Shown here one piece after another: positions 14,634 through 22,407 of a DNA stretch of 42,655 nucleotides. Below the pieces are notes generated by a model. It saw nothing but the letters and a program-made list of their open reading frames with translations, did not search any database and was not told where the DNA came from. Numbering within the stretch: the first letter of the stretch is position 1; each line of letters opens with the position of its first letter. The DNA comes from Pseudomonadota bacterium (lineage in GTDB: Bacteria; Pseudomonadota; Gammaproteobacteria; Burkholderiales; SHXO01), in NCBI GenBank assembly GCA_023430065.1, contig JAEZCG010000235.1:1-42655 (forward strand). The letters run 5' to 3'. The position numbers were made by a program, and so were the translations under genes.

Positions 14634-16375
14634 CTCGCATCCTCGAATCCGGCTTGCGGCAGAAGCTTGTGGAGGTGCGCCAGTTCCGCCGATTGGAGCG
14701 AGGGGGAGACGACGACGGTCGGACGCAGAAAGATCACCAGCTCCGTCTTGTCGATTTCCTCGTCTCGCAGGGCGAAAGCATCTCCCACCCGTGGAAGCGT
14801 CCCAAGAACGGGGACCTGGCTGCGATCGCGCCGCGCACTGTCCTGTATCAGGCCGCCCAGCACGGCTGTCTGCCTGCTTTGCAACCTGATCACCGATTCC
14901 ATCTCGCGCACCTGGATCTCAGGAACCCGATTGGGGACGGGATTGGACAGGGGTTCGCCCTGGGCATCGACCTTGAGAAGTGGATTCGGGTCGTCGACGA
15001 ACCGAGCGATGCGACTGATCGTCGGCCGGGCGATGAGATTGACGGTGCCCACGGCGTCGATCTGCGGTGTCAGGCTGAGCACCACGCCGACTGCGACCGT
15101 ATTCGGCGTGGTGGTCACACTCTGCAGCGTTTGCGTCTGGTTCTGGGACACCGAGGAGGCGACAGTGAAGTAGACGACGTTGTCCACCACCTTGAGGAGC
15201 GCGGTCTGATTGTTGAGAGCCATGATCTTCGGACTGGACAGCACGCGGGTGCGTCCGAATCGTTCCAACAGCCGAACGGTAGCCTGAATGTCGCCGTCAT
15301 CCGTTCCGTAGCCGAGTATGAATCGCGGTGCACTGCCGAGCGCGCTTCCGAGCAAGTCCTGACTCAGTCTCCAGCCCTGCCCGCCACGCCAGATCCGTTG
15401 CCAGTCGATCCCGCCTTGATACGACTGGGAGAGCTTCACTTCGACGATCGTGCATTCGATGAGCACCTGCCGTTCGGCGGCCTGCTTGACGCCGTCCAGG
15501 TAGCCCTGAACCAGCGCGTGCTCCCGGTGCGTGGCCATTACCGTGATGGTTCCCGCGACCTGATTGACCAGGATGTGTTCATCCTGCCCGGAGGTGGAGT
15601 CCCCCACGTCGGACCCGAATGCGCTCCGGTACAAGTCCTTGGCGGCCTCGCCTGCCGCGGCCACCGCGCCTGCCTGTGCGATCCGTTCGCGGCGCGCGGC
15701 GACCAGGGATTCCGCCCGTGCCTGCCGCTCGTCGACGGACTCCCGCTGGGCGCGACTCGCCGACAGGATGCGTTGCAGGTTGTTCACGATCGCTTCCCAG
15801 AAGTTGTTGCGGGAGCTGCTCGTGACCGAGGTTTGGGAACTCCCTCCCGCCCCACTGCTGCCGGTGGAGGCATTCACGGCACCTGCGCTGATCTGGCCGC
15901 TCACGGAGATGGTCGAGCTGGTGTCGCGCGCGAGGTTGACGTAGTCCACGCGATAGGTGCGCAGATAGGGTGAGTCCGGAGACACGAAGACAGACCCGGA
16001 CGCGATGCGATAGCGCAGATTCACCTGCTCGGCGAGGCGGTCGAGGATGGCGGTGAGCGGCTGATCGACCGCGTTCAGGCTGACGATTCCTTGCAGGCCC
16101 GGGTGGATGTCGATGTTCTCGTCGGTCTCCCGCGCGAGCGCGAGCAACAGTTCCTTCACCGGCAGTTCCTGCACCGTCACGCTGTAGCGCGACGGTTGCC
16201 GATCGGGAGGCGGCACGAACGTCTGCGGCGGCAGCGTGGCCGGGATCTCCGTGGTCTCGGCTGGCGGCGCTTCGGTATCCAGGCCCAGGTGAGCCCCTGG
16301 CGGCGGGATCACCGGCGCGGAGGCGCAGCCGCCGGCAATGAGGGCGGCCAGACACACGGGAAGCAGTGCCTGCAC
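14630..16375 (-). CDS. mshL: MshL-type secretin, lipoprotein
   Basis: About 581 residues from a GTG at 16375; another GTG at 16414 would add 13 residues. Neither has a convincing ribosome site. A hydrophobic signal ends in LIAGGCASAP, an acceptable lipoprotein site. A secretin/TonB short N-terminal domain follows (VQELPVKELLLALARETDEN, later GIVSLNAVDQPLTAILDRLA), then a Gly/Ser/Asn-rich loop with SSRNNFWEAIVNNLQRIL typical of MshL. The beta-barrel secretin domain includes RTRVLSSPKIMALNNQTALLK, VGVVLSLTPQID and the signature QSRQTAVLGGLIQDS, ending with LGTLPRVGDAFALRDEEIDKTELVIFLRP. It forms the outer-membrane channel for the filament. Neighbouring MshM- and MshN-like genes support MSHA type over PilQ or GspD. 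Confidence 0.9.
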   Translation of the reverse strand: MQALLPVCLAALIAGGCASAPVIPPPGAHLGLDTEAPPAETTEIPATLPPQTFVPPPDRQPSRYSVTVQELPVKELLLALARETDENIDIHPGLQGIVSLNAVDQPLTAILDRLAEQVNLRYRIASGSVFVSPDSPYLRTYRVDYVNLARDTSSTISVSGQISAGAVNASTGSSGAGGSSQTSVTSSSRNNFWEAIVNNLQRILSASRAQRESVDERQARAESLVAARRERIAQAGAVAAAGEAAKDLYRSAFGSDVGDSTSGQDEHILVNQVAGTITVMATHREHALVQGYLDGVKQAAERQVLIECTIVEVKLSQSYQGGIDWQRIWRGGQGWRLSQDLLGSALGSAPRFILGYGTDDGDIQATVRLLERFGRTRVLSSPKIMALNNQTALLKVVDNVVYFTVASSVSQNQTQTLQSVTTTPNTVAVGVVLSLTPQIDAVGTVNLIARPTISRIARFVDDPNPLLKVDAQGEPLSNPVPNRVPEIQVREMESVIRLQSRQTAVLGGLIQDSARRDRSQVPVLGTLPRVGDAFALRDEEIDKTELVIFLRPTVVVSPSLQSAELAHLHKLLPQAGFEDAR

Positions 16376-16388
16376 GTCCGGTTCCCGC

Positions 16389-17273
16389 TCAGCGTGCGCC
16401 TGCCGGCAGGGCACTCGGAAGCTGCGTGCGCAGCGACAGGCGCTGCCGCAAGCGGGCGAACACGCTGTGCGGCATCAGTCCAAGCTCGTCCAGTGCCCGC
16501 CGCGCATGGCGCATCTCGATATCCCGGGTGTCATCGGCGAAGGCGCACATGAGGACGCGGTCGGCGGCGGTGTTGATGCCGCGCGGCAGTCCGCCGGTGG
16601 CGCGGCCGATCTGCCGGGCAACAGCAATGGGAAACAGGCTGCCCGCCGTGCTTCCGGCCGTGCGGACGCGCAGCGCAAGGTAGTCGCTGGTCTCTTCCGG
16701 GGAGAGTGGGGATAGCCGTGCGCTGAACGTGACTCGATCGCGCAGCTGCCTGAGCTCGTGCCGTCCGAGCCGCGTATCGAGCTCCGGTGTGCCGGCCAGG
16801 ACGAGGCGAGCCGCTTTCTGCGAGCTGGTGTCCAGGTTCGACAGCAGACGAATCGCGTCCAGCGTCGCCGACGGCATCGACTGCGCGTCGTCGACCAGAA
16901 TCACCACGTGCCGCGCAGCCTGCATGCCCGCTCGGAGGAAGGCCTGGACGCGTGCCCCGGGGTCGGCATCGCCACTCGAGCCCGTCACGCCGAATTCGCG
17001 GGCGATCGCAGACATGGCCTGCGGCGGTGTCAGGCAAGGGTCGGGCAGGTACGCGCAGGCGGTGCGCCCGGCCAGCCGCGACAGGATCATTTGGCAGAGG
17101 GTGGTGCATCCGATCCCCCGTTCGCCGATCAACTTGAGAATACCGTCCCCATGATCGAGTCCGTGCATGAGCGCCTCGAGGATCGGGCCACGCTGTCCGC
17201 CGTGGTAGAAGGACTCTGCCTGCGGGACGTTGCGAAAGGGCGCGACGCGAAAACCGAAATAGGTGCAGTACAT
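16389..17273 (-). CDS. ExeA/MshM-type AAA protein with altered Walker A
   Basis: 294 residues from the ATG at 17273, two bases after the TAA of the sigma-54 activator. The N-terminus MYCTYFGFRVAPFRNVPQAESFY is the family hallmark (usually YF-F---PF--TPD--FFY). Walker A reads GERGIGCTT (50-58): the lysine that binds the beta/gamma phosphates is Cys56, codon TGC at 17106-17108. The Walker B-like VVILVDDAQ (123-131), sensor region ARLVLAGTPELD and arginine-rich RLSPLSPEETSDYLALRVR are retained. In ExeA/GspA- and MshM-type systems the protein assists secretin assembly, and the secretin gene lies directly downstream here. ATP hydrolysis is doubtful with this substitution. Confidence 0.88.
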   Translation of the reverse strand: MYCTYFGFRVAPFRNVPQAESFYHGGQRGPILEALMHGLDHGDGILKLIGERGIGCTTLCQMILSRLAGRTACAYLPDPCLTPPQAMSAIAREFGVTGSSGDADPGARVQAFLRAGMQAARHVVILVDDAQSMPSATLDAIRLLSNLDTSSQKAARLVLAGTPELDTRLGRHELRQLRDRVTFSARLSPLSPEETSDYLALRVRTAGSTAGSLFPIAVARQIGRATGGLPRGINTAADRVLMCAFADDTRDIEMRHARRALDELGLMPHSVFARLRQRLSLRTQLPSALPAGAR

Positions 17274-17275
17274 GG

Positions 17276-18355
17276 TTACTCCGATGTGGCGGCGCTGTCG
17301 AACTGCTGCATCCGGCTGTAGAGGGTGGTCCGGCGTACGCCCAGGAGGCGCGCTGCCTGGGTGAGATTGTGTCCGGTGATGGCGAGTGCGGCTTCCACGA
17401 ACGCGCGTTCCCACGCGGCCAGCATTCCATCGAGGCTGATCGAGCGGTGCTCGAGAAGGTGCGCGCGCGCAGTCTCGCGGGAGAGTGACAGCGGACCGGC
17501 CGCTTCCGGCATCGGGTTGGTCTCCTGAAGCTCGCCCAACAGCTGTGCGGCAGTAACCGTCTGTCCCCCGTAACGGGCGTGCAGCCTGATCACGATGTTG
17601 CGCAGTTCGCGCACGTTGCCTGGAAAGGAATGGGCCTTCCAGAGCGCCTCGGCGCGCGCATCCAGGCGCATCGTCGGCGACCGGGATTCGCGCACACAGC
17701 ATTGCGAGAAGTAGTGCAGGAGGTGCATCCGGTCGTCCCCGCGTTCGCGCAGCGGCGGAATGCGCAGGGAGAACACGCTGAGACGATGATAGAGATCGGC
17801 GCGGAACCGGCCCTGCCTGACTTCCGCACGCAGATTCCGGTTGGTGGCGGAGAGAATCCGGGCGCGCGCCTGGTGCGTCCGCGTCTCGCCGACGCGGGTG
17901 TATTCCCCGCTTTCGAGCACGCGCAGCAGCTTGGCCTGTGCATCGAGCGACAGCTCGCCTACCTCGTCGAGCAGGAGTGTTCCGTCCCCCGCCGTCTCGA
18001 AGTAGCCGCTATGCGCGGCGATCGCACCGGTAAAGGCGCCTTTCGCATGTCCGAACAGGCTGCTTTCGAGAAGTCCGGGCGCCAGCGCGGCACAGTTGAC
18101 GATGACGTAAGGGAGCGCCCGGCGCGGGCCGATCGAGCGGATGCGCGATGCGACGACTTCCTTTCCGGTCCCCGACTCGCCTTCGATGAGCACCGGATAG
18201 GCACTGTCCGCACATGCCGTGAACTGCTCCTTCAGCCTTTGCATCGCGTCGCTCTCGCCGACGAGGAGATCCGACCGGGCAATGCGAACGGCGCTCGGCC
18301 CGCTCGCGACGGAATGCAGTGGCAGGTTCTGCCAGAAGGGGGCGTGCATGGTCAT
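17276..18355 (-). CDS. Sigma-54-dependent activator, AAA+ and Fis HTH, no receiver domain
   Basis: 359 residues. The ATG at 18355 overlaps the ATPase stop (ATGA). The central AAA+ domain has Walker A GESGTGKE (59-66), the sigma-54 contact loop GAFTGA (106-111), Walker B GTLLLDEVG (125-133) and the R-finger/sensor region NLRAEVRQGRFRADLYHRL. The C-terminal Fis-type HTH reads LTQAARLLGVRRTTLYSRM. The N-terminal part (about 30 residues) is too short for a receiver, GAF or PAS domain, so activity must be set by level or by a partner protein, as for PspF. The likely target in this window is the sigma-54-type promoter before the terminal prepilin gene. Confidence 0.93.
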   Translation of the reverse strand: MTMHAPFWQNLPLHSVASGPSAVRIARSDLLVGESDAMQRLKEQFTACADSAYPVLIEGESGTGKEVVASRIRSIGPRRALPYVIVNCAALAPGLLESSLFGHAKGAFTGAIAAHSGYFETAGDGTLLLDEVGELSLDAQAKLLRVLESGEYTRVGETRTHQARARILSATNRNLRAEVRQGRFRADLYHRLSVFSLRIPPLRERGDDRMHLLHYFSQCCVRESRSPTMRLDARAEALWKAHSFPGNVRELRNIVIRLHARYGGQTVTAAQLLGELQETNPMPEAAGPLSLSRETARAHLLEHRSISLDGMLAAWERAFVEAALAITGHNLTQAARLLGVRRTTLYSRMQQFDSAATSE

Positions 18356-19131
18356 GGGCGGCATTCCCGTTGCGTCATGCGATCGATACAGCAAAGGAAC
18401 GAAGCCTCCAGGTTCTCGCCGTGGAAGCGAGCGCGAAGCTCGGCGCCACTTCCGAAGAAGGGTGCCTGCCCCGCGTGGAGGACGAGCAGCCGGTTCGCGA
18501 GCGCCTCCACATCCGCGGCATGGTGCGAAGTGAACAGAACCGATCCGCCCGATTCGCGATGCCGGAACAGTCGCGTCGACAGGGCCCGTCGACCCCTTGC
18601 GTCCAGTCCGCTGGCCGGTTCGTCGAGGAGAAGAAGGGGTCTTCGGCTGAGCAGGCAGGCAGCGAGGCCCAGCTTCTGCGCCATTCCTTTGGACAAGTCA
18701 CGCACCGGACGCTCCAGGGCCCCCGGATCGAGATCGAACTCGCTACACATCGCTCGCGCCTCCGTTTCGACGTATCGCTGTCCATGCAGAGCCAGGACAT
18801 AGGAGAGCAGATCCCGGCCTCGCAGATAGTACGATGGCATAAATCGCTCCGGAAGGAAAGCACTTCGTGCGCGCGCCAGCGGATTGCGGTGCGGAATGCC
18901 GAACAGTTCGATATCGCCGGACTGGATCGCACACAGGTCCAGGATGCAGCGCAGCAGCGTGCTCTTCCCCGCACCGTTCAGGCCCATGATGGCGACGATC
19001 TCGCCGGCAGCGACGCGCAGCCGCGGAACGACCAGCGTGCGATCGGCACCCAGGCGGCACCGGAGCCGTTCCACGCGAACGGCGGGAACGTCGAGCGGAC
19101 ATGCCAGGAGCATATGCATGAAGCGCATCAT
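18352..19131 (-). CDS. ABC transporter ATP-binding protein, partner of the cluster permease
   Basis: About 259 residues from the ATG at 19131; ATGs at 19128, 19119 and 19113 and one further upstream at 19182 are also possible. Walker A GLNGAGKST (50-58), signature LSKGM (146-150) and Walker B LLLLDEP (166-172) with a switch His in LFTSHHAADVE are all intact. It resembles the CcmA/YadG-like ATPases of ABC-2 exporters (LSYVLALHG; PASGLDARGR). No permease gene is adjacent; the only unpaired ABC-2 permease in the block lies about 12.5 kb downstream in transcription (5.06-5.88 kb). It is the first gene of the filament block, divergent from mlaF. A TATGAT near the start may be its -10, which would favour the later ATGs. 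Confidence 0.88.
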   Translation of the reverse strand: MMRFMHMLLACPLDVPAVRVERLRCRLGADRTLVVPRLRVAAGEIVAIMGLNGAGKSTLLRCILDLCAIQSGDIELFGIPHRNPLARARSAFLPERFMPSYYLRGRDLLSYVLALHGQRYVETEARAMCSEFDLDPGALERPVRDLSKGMAQKLGLAACLLSRRPLLLLDEPASGLDARGRRALSTRLFRHRESGGSVLFTSHHAADVEALANRLLVLHAGQAPFFGSGAELRARFHGENLEASFLCCIDRMTQRECRP

Positions 19132-19132
19132 A
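19127..19132 (-). promoter_or_regulatory. Possible -10 box (TATGAT) for the filament cluster
   Basis: The minus-strand TATGAT followed by GCGC resembles the -10/discriminator of rplM and hisA in this window. It overlaps the first candidate ATGs of the ABC ATPase, so either the hexamer is coding or the gene starts at 19119 or 19113 with almost no leader. No sigma-54 element was found in this divergent region. Confidence 0.3.
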
Positions 19133-19219
19133 GCGCCAAAGCCGGCGCGGCGCACGCAGACAGACGAGCCCGGCAGCACCATTGGCCTGCGGCGGCTACG
19201 AACGCGGCAGGCAGGCTGT

Positions 19220-19225
19220 TAGAAT
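19220..19225 (+). promoter_or_regulatory. Possible -10 box (TAGAAT) for mlaFEDCB
   Basis: TAGAAT followed by GGCGCG lies 21 nt before the mlaF GTG. No convincing -35 hexamer is seen 16-18 bp upstream. It would place the start of the mla transcript very close to the start codon. Confidence 0.4.
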
Positions 19226-19246
19226 GGCGCGTCTCGTTCATTCCCC

Positions 19247-20068
19247 GTGGAGACGGTTCTGTCCGACAACCTGGTCGAGATCGACGACGTCGAGTTCCGC
19301 TACGACGTGCGCGCCGTCCTCAAGGGCATCAACATGCAGTTCCCGCGCGGCCGCGTGATCTCCATCATGGGCCTGTCCGGGTGCGGCAAGACGACCACGC
19401 TCAGGCTCATCGGCGGGCAGCTGAAGCCGACCCGCGGCCAGGTGCGCGTGGCCGGCCGGCCCGTGCACGCCATGGACATGCGCGAGCTCTACGAGCTGCG
19501 CCGGCGCATGGGCATGCTGTTCCAGTTCGGGGCGCTGTTCACCGACATGTCGGTGTTCGACAACGTCGCCTACCAGCTGCGCGAGCACACCGACCTGAGT
19601 GCGCGCACCATCCGCGACATGGTGCTGATGAAGCTCAATGCCGTGGGACTGCGCGGCGCGCAGGACCTAATGCCTTCGGAATTGTCTGGGGGCATGGCGC
19701 GGCGGGTCGCACTGGCCCGGGCCATCGCGCTCGACCCGATGCTGATCATGTACGACGAGCCCTTCGCGGGACTCGACCCGATCTCGCTGGGCGTGATCGG
19801 CAACCTGATCCGGCGGCTCAACGACGCCCTGGGGGCGACCTCGATCGTGGTCACCCACGACGTGCAGGAGTCGCTGAAGATCGTGGACTACGTGTACTTC
19901 ATGTCCGAAGGAGTGGTGGTGGCACAGGGCACGCCGGCGCAGATCATGCAATCGAACGAGGACTACGTGCGCCAGTTCGTGCACGGCCAGATGGACGGTC
20001 CGGTGCCGTTCCAGTATCCGGGTGCACCGTACCGCCAGGACCTGCGCCTGGAGCCCGTTCATGGATAA
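19247..20068 (+). CDS. mlaF: Phospholipid transport ATP-binding protein MlaF
   Basis: 273 residues, GTG start. It is the ATPase of the MlaFEDB inner-membrane complex that moves glycerophospholipids between the membranes to keep the outer leaflet asymmetric. Walker A GLSGCGKTT (42-50), LSGGM signature (146-150), Walker B LIMYDEP (166-172) and the MlaF-typical MRELYELRRRMGMLFQFGALFTDMSVFDNV (residues about 77-106) are present. The C-terminus extends past the ABC fold (GPVPFQYPGAPY). It overlaps mlaE by 8 bp and heads the operon, divergent from the filament cluster. Confidence 0.96.
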   Translation: METVLSDNLVEIDDVEFRYDVRAVLKGINMQFPRGRVISIMGLSGCGKTTTLRLIGGQLKPTRGQVRVAGRPVHAMDMRELYELRRRMGMLFQFGALFTDMSVFDNVAYQLREHTDLSARTIRDMVLMKLNAVGLRGAQDLMPSELSGGMARRVALARAIALDPMLIMYDEPFAGLDPISLGVIGNLIRRLNDALGATSIVVTHDVQESLKIVDYVYFMSEGVVVAQGTPAQIMQSNEDYVRQFVHGQMDGPVPFQYPGAPYRQDLRLEPVHG

Positions 20069-20855
20069 CGTCATCGCGCGCGCGCTGCGCCACATCGGCC
20101 ACCTCGTCATCGACGGGGTGTGGCGGCTGGGCTACGCCAGCCGCTTCTTCTTCCTGGTGCTGGTGCGCTCGGGACCGAGCTTCCGGCGCTTCGGGCTCAC
20201 CGTGCGCGAGATCTACTTCGCCGGCGTGCTCTCGCTCATCATCATCCTGGTGTCCGGGCTGTTCGTGGGCATGGTGCTGGGGCTGCAGGGCTACGACACG
20301 CTGCAGCGCTACGGCTCGGCGGATGCGGTCGGCACGCTGGTGGCGCTGTCGCTGGTGCGCGAGCTCGGTCCGGTGGTCTCGGCGCTGCTGTTTGCCAGCC
20401 GCGCGGGCTCGGCCATGACCGCCGAGATCGGGCTCATGAAGGCCACCGAGCAGATCACCGCCCTGGACATGATGGCGGTCGACCCCATCTCGCGCATCGT
20501 CGGACCGCGCTTCTGGGCAGGCGTGATCTCGATGCCGCTGCTCGCTTCGCTGTTCAGCGCCATGGGCATCTTCGGCGGCTACCTGATCGCGGTGGTGCTG
20601 CTGGGCGTGGATGCCGGCGCCTTCTGGTCGCAGATGCAGGCCTCGGTCGACCTGCGCAACGACGTGATGAACGGCGTCATCAAGAGTATCGTGTTCGGCA
20701 TCGCGGTCACCGCCATCGCCTTGTTCGAGGGCTACGACGCGCCGCCCACGGCCGAGGGCGTGTCGGGGGCGACCACACGCACCGTCGTCACCTCGTCGCT
20801 GGCCGTGCTGGCACTCGACTTCGTCCTCACCGCGTTCATGTTCAGGGGTCTCTAG
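20061..20855 (+). CDS. mlaE: Phospholipid transport permease MlaE
   Basis: 264 residues. The ATG at 20061 overlaps mlaF by 8 bp and gives the usual MlaE length. The family core is visible: VRELGPVVSALLFASRAGSAMTAEIG is the conserved coupling region (residues about 115-140), followed by MKATEQITALDMMAVDP and the helices of the permease domain. About five to six membrane helices are present, including LSLIIILVSGLFVGMVLGL and LAVLALDFVLTAFMF. It forms the transmembrane dimer of the MlaFEDB complex. Confidence 0.96.
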   Translation: MDNVIARALRHIGHLVIDGVWRLGYASRFFFLVLVRSGPSFRRFGLTVREIYFAGVLSLIIILVSGLFVGMVLGLQGYDTLQRYGSADAVGTLVALSLVRELGPVVSALLFASRAGSAMTAEIGLMKATEQITALDMMAVDPISRIVGPRFWAGVISMPLLASLFSAMGIFGGYLIAVVLLGVDAGAFWSQMQASVDLRNDVMNGVIKSIVFGIAVTAIALFEGYDAPPTAEGVSGATTRTVVTSSLAVLALDFVLTAFMFRGL

Positions 20856-20858
20856 CCT

Positions 20859-21329
20859 ATGGATCGCAAAGTCCTCGACCTGTGGGTCGGCATCTTCGTT
20901 GCAGCCGGACTGGCGGCGCTGCTGGTGCTGGCACTCAAGGTCAGCAACGCCAGCACCACATTCAACACCGGCGACAGCTACACCGTGATCGCCGAGTTCG
21001 ACAACATCGGGGGACTCAAGCCTCGCGCCCCGGTCAAGTCCGCCGGCGTGCTGGTCGGGCGCGTCGAGAGCATCGGTTTCGACAACCAGAAGTTCGTCGC
21101 GCGCGTTGAACTGAGGCTGGACCGGCGCTATGAGTTCCCGGTGGACACGTCGGCCTCGATCCTGACCTCCGGCCTGCTGGGCGAGCAGTACATCGGACTG
21201 GACGGCGGTGCCGACGACCAGGTGCTCAAGGAAGGCGACCGCCTGAAGCTGACCCAGTCGGCGGTCGTGCTGGAGCGCCTGATCGGGCAGTTCCTGTACG
21301 GCAAGGCGGCCGAGGGCGGATCGAACTAG
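20859..21329 (+). CDS. mlaD: MCE-domain phospholipid-binding protein MlaD
   Basis: 156 residues, starting 3 bp after mlaE. One N-terminal membrane helix (about 8-26, LWVGIFVAAGLAALLVLAL) is followed by a single MCE domain: YTVIAEFDNIGGLKPRAPVK, then AGVLVGRVESI and ILTSGLLGEQYIGLDGG, with a short C-terminal helix (VLERLIGQFLYGKAAEG). MlaD forms the periplasmic hexameric ring with a hydrophobic pore that hands lipids to MlaC. The length matches single-MCE MlaD proteins. Confidence 0.96.
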   Translation: MDRKVLDLWVGIFVAAGLAALLVLALKVSNASTTFNTGDSYTVIAEFDNIGGLKPRAPVKSAGVLVGRVESIGFDNQKFVARVELRLDRRYEFPVDTSASILTSGLLGEQYIGLDGGADDQVLKEGDRLKLTQSAVVLERLIGQFLYGKAAEGGSN

Positions 21330-21372
21330 GCGGCACGAAGGAACGGCGTCACCCCATCGCAAGAGAGACGAC

Positions 21373-22038
21373 ATGACATCTTCCAAGGCAATGCAGACAA
21401 TCGGATTCCCGGCCCGGCTGCTGTGCGCGCTCGCGCTGCTGCTCGCGCCGCTCGCGGCGATGGCGCAGACCGCGCCGGATGCGCTGGTGCGCTCGGTGGC
21501 GGACGACGTGCTCAAGATCGTCCAGAACGACCAGGCATTACGCGAGGGCGACAATGCCAGGATGGCCCGGCTCATCGAGGAGAAGATCGTTCCCCACTTC
21601 GACTTCGAACGCATGACCCGGCTGGCGGTGGGCAGGCCCTGGCGCGAGGCCACGCCCGCGCAGCGCCAGACGCTCGTCGAACAGTTCCGCACCCTGCTGG
21701 TGCGCTCCTACAGCGCCGCCTACAGCGCCTACAAGCAGATCGTCATCGACGTCAAGCCGCTCAGGGTCCAGCCGGACGAGGACGACGTGCAGGTGAGGAG
21801 CGAGATCAGGCTGCCGGGAGGCGCCCCGCCGGTGAAGGTGGACTACAGCATGGTCAGGTCCAACTCCGACTGGAAGGTCTACGACGTGGTGGTCGACGGG
21901 GTGAGCATGGTCACCACCTACCGCAACACCTTCTCCGACGAGGTGCGGCGCGGCGGCGTGGAAGGACTGATCAAGACCCTCAACGACATGAACACGGCGA
22001 AGACGCCGCCGCCGGCGGCAGGAGTGCCGACGAAGTGA
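21373..22038 (+). CDS. mlaC: Periplasmic phospholipid carrier MlaC
   Basis: 221 residues. The ATG at 21373 gives a signal peptide (LLCALALLLAPLAAMA, cleavage after AMA/QT). The mature domain has the MlaC/Ttg2D fold with EEKIVPHFDFERMTRLAVGRPWREA, LLVRSYSAAYSAY and VRSEIRLPGG, then VDYSMVRSNSDWKVYDVVVDGVSM (positions about 155-178). It shuttles phospholipids between outer-membrane MlaA and inner-membrane MlaD. No mlaA (vacJ) gene lies between mlaD and mlaC, although some betaproteobacterial operons carry one there. Its stop overlaps the GTG of mlaB. Confidence 0.95.
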   Translation: MTSSKAMQTIGFPARLLCALALLLAPLAAMAQTAPDALVRSVADDVLKIVQNDQALREGDNARMARLIEEKIVPHFDFERMTRLAVGRPWREATPAQRQTLVEQFRTLLVRSYSAAYSAYKQIVIDVKPLRVQPDEDDVQVRSEIRLPGGAPPVKVDYSMVRSNSDWKVYDVVVDGVSMVTTYRNTFSDEVRRGGVEGLIKTLNDMNTAKTPPPAAGVPTK

Positions 22039-22346
22039 CCGCGCGCATCGAGCGCGAGGGGACCGCGTACCGCATCATCGGGCCGGTCACCATGGCCAAC
22101 GTCGAGTCGCTGTTGCAGGAGGGGCGGCGCCAGTTCGAAGGAACGGACGTGACCGTCGACCTGCGCGGCGTCGGCGAGGCCGACTCTTCGGCGCTGAGCC
22201 TGCTGCTGCAGTGGATACGCGACGCGGCCGGGCAGGGCAGGCACATGGCCTTCACCAATCTGCCCGCGGGGCTGCAGAGCCTGGCGGTGCTGTACGGCAT
22301 CGACGATCTGTTCACCGACCTCCACGGCACCCCGCCTCGCGCCTGA
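22035..22346 (+). CDS. mlaB: STAS-domain protein MlaB
   Basis: 103 residues, GTG start overlapping the mlaC stop (GTGA). The STAS fold shows the pattern YRIIGPVTMANVESLLQEG, VTVDLRGVGEADSSALSLLL (conserved D.S.AL.LLL helix) and MAFTNLPAGLQSLAVLYGID. MlaB binds MlaF and is needed for activity of the complex. An 18-bp tandem duplication straddles the stop codon, so the sequence for the last residues TPPRA and the stop is repeated once downstream. Confidence 0.92.
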   Translation: MTARIEREGTAYRIIGPVTMANVESLLQEGRRQFEGTDVTVDLRGVGEADSSALSLLLQWIRDAAGQGRHMAFTNLPAGLQSLAVLYGIDDLFTDLHGTPPRA

Positions 22347-22371
22347 ACCCCGCCTCGCGCCTGAACCCCGC
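22329..22371 (+). repeat. 18-bp tandem duplication across the mlaB stop codon
   Basis: The unit accccgcctcgcgcctga occurs twice (22329-22346, 22347-22364), followed by a partial third copy (accccgc). The first copy supplies the mlaB stop; the second is untranslated. Because the unit is a multiple of three, loss of the stop would extend the protein in frame by one unit. Confidence 0.9.
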
Positions 22372-22407
22372 TTTCCCGCCCAGCCGGTTGCGTTCCAGAC
22401 AACAACA

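Noticed and set aside
19132..19246. Sigma-54 promoter before the ABC ATPase
   Set aside because: No GG-N10-GC element with flanking consensus was found on the minus strand of this region.
18319..20418. 699-codon plus-strand frame running from the sigma-54 gene through mlaF into mlaE
   Set aside because: It crosses three well-supported genes in other frames and shows no recognisable domain.
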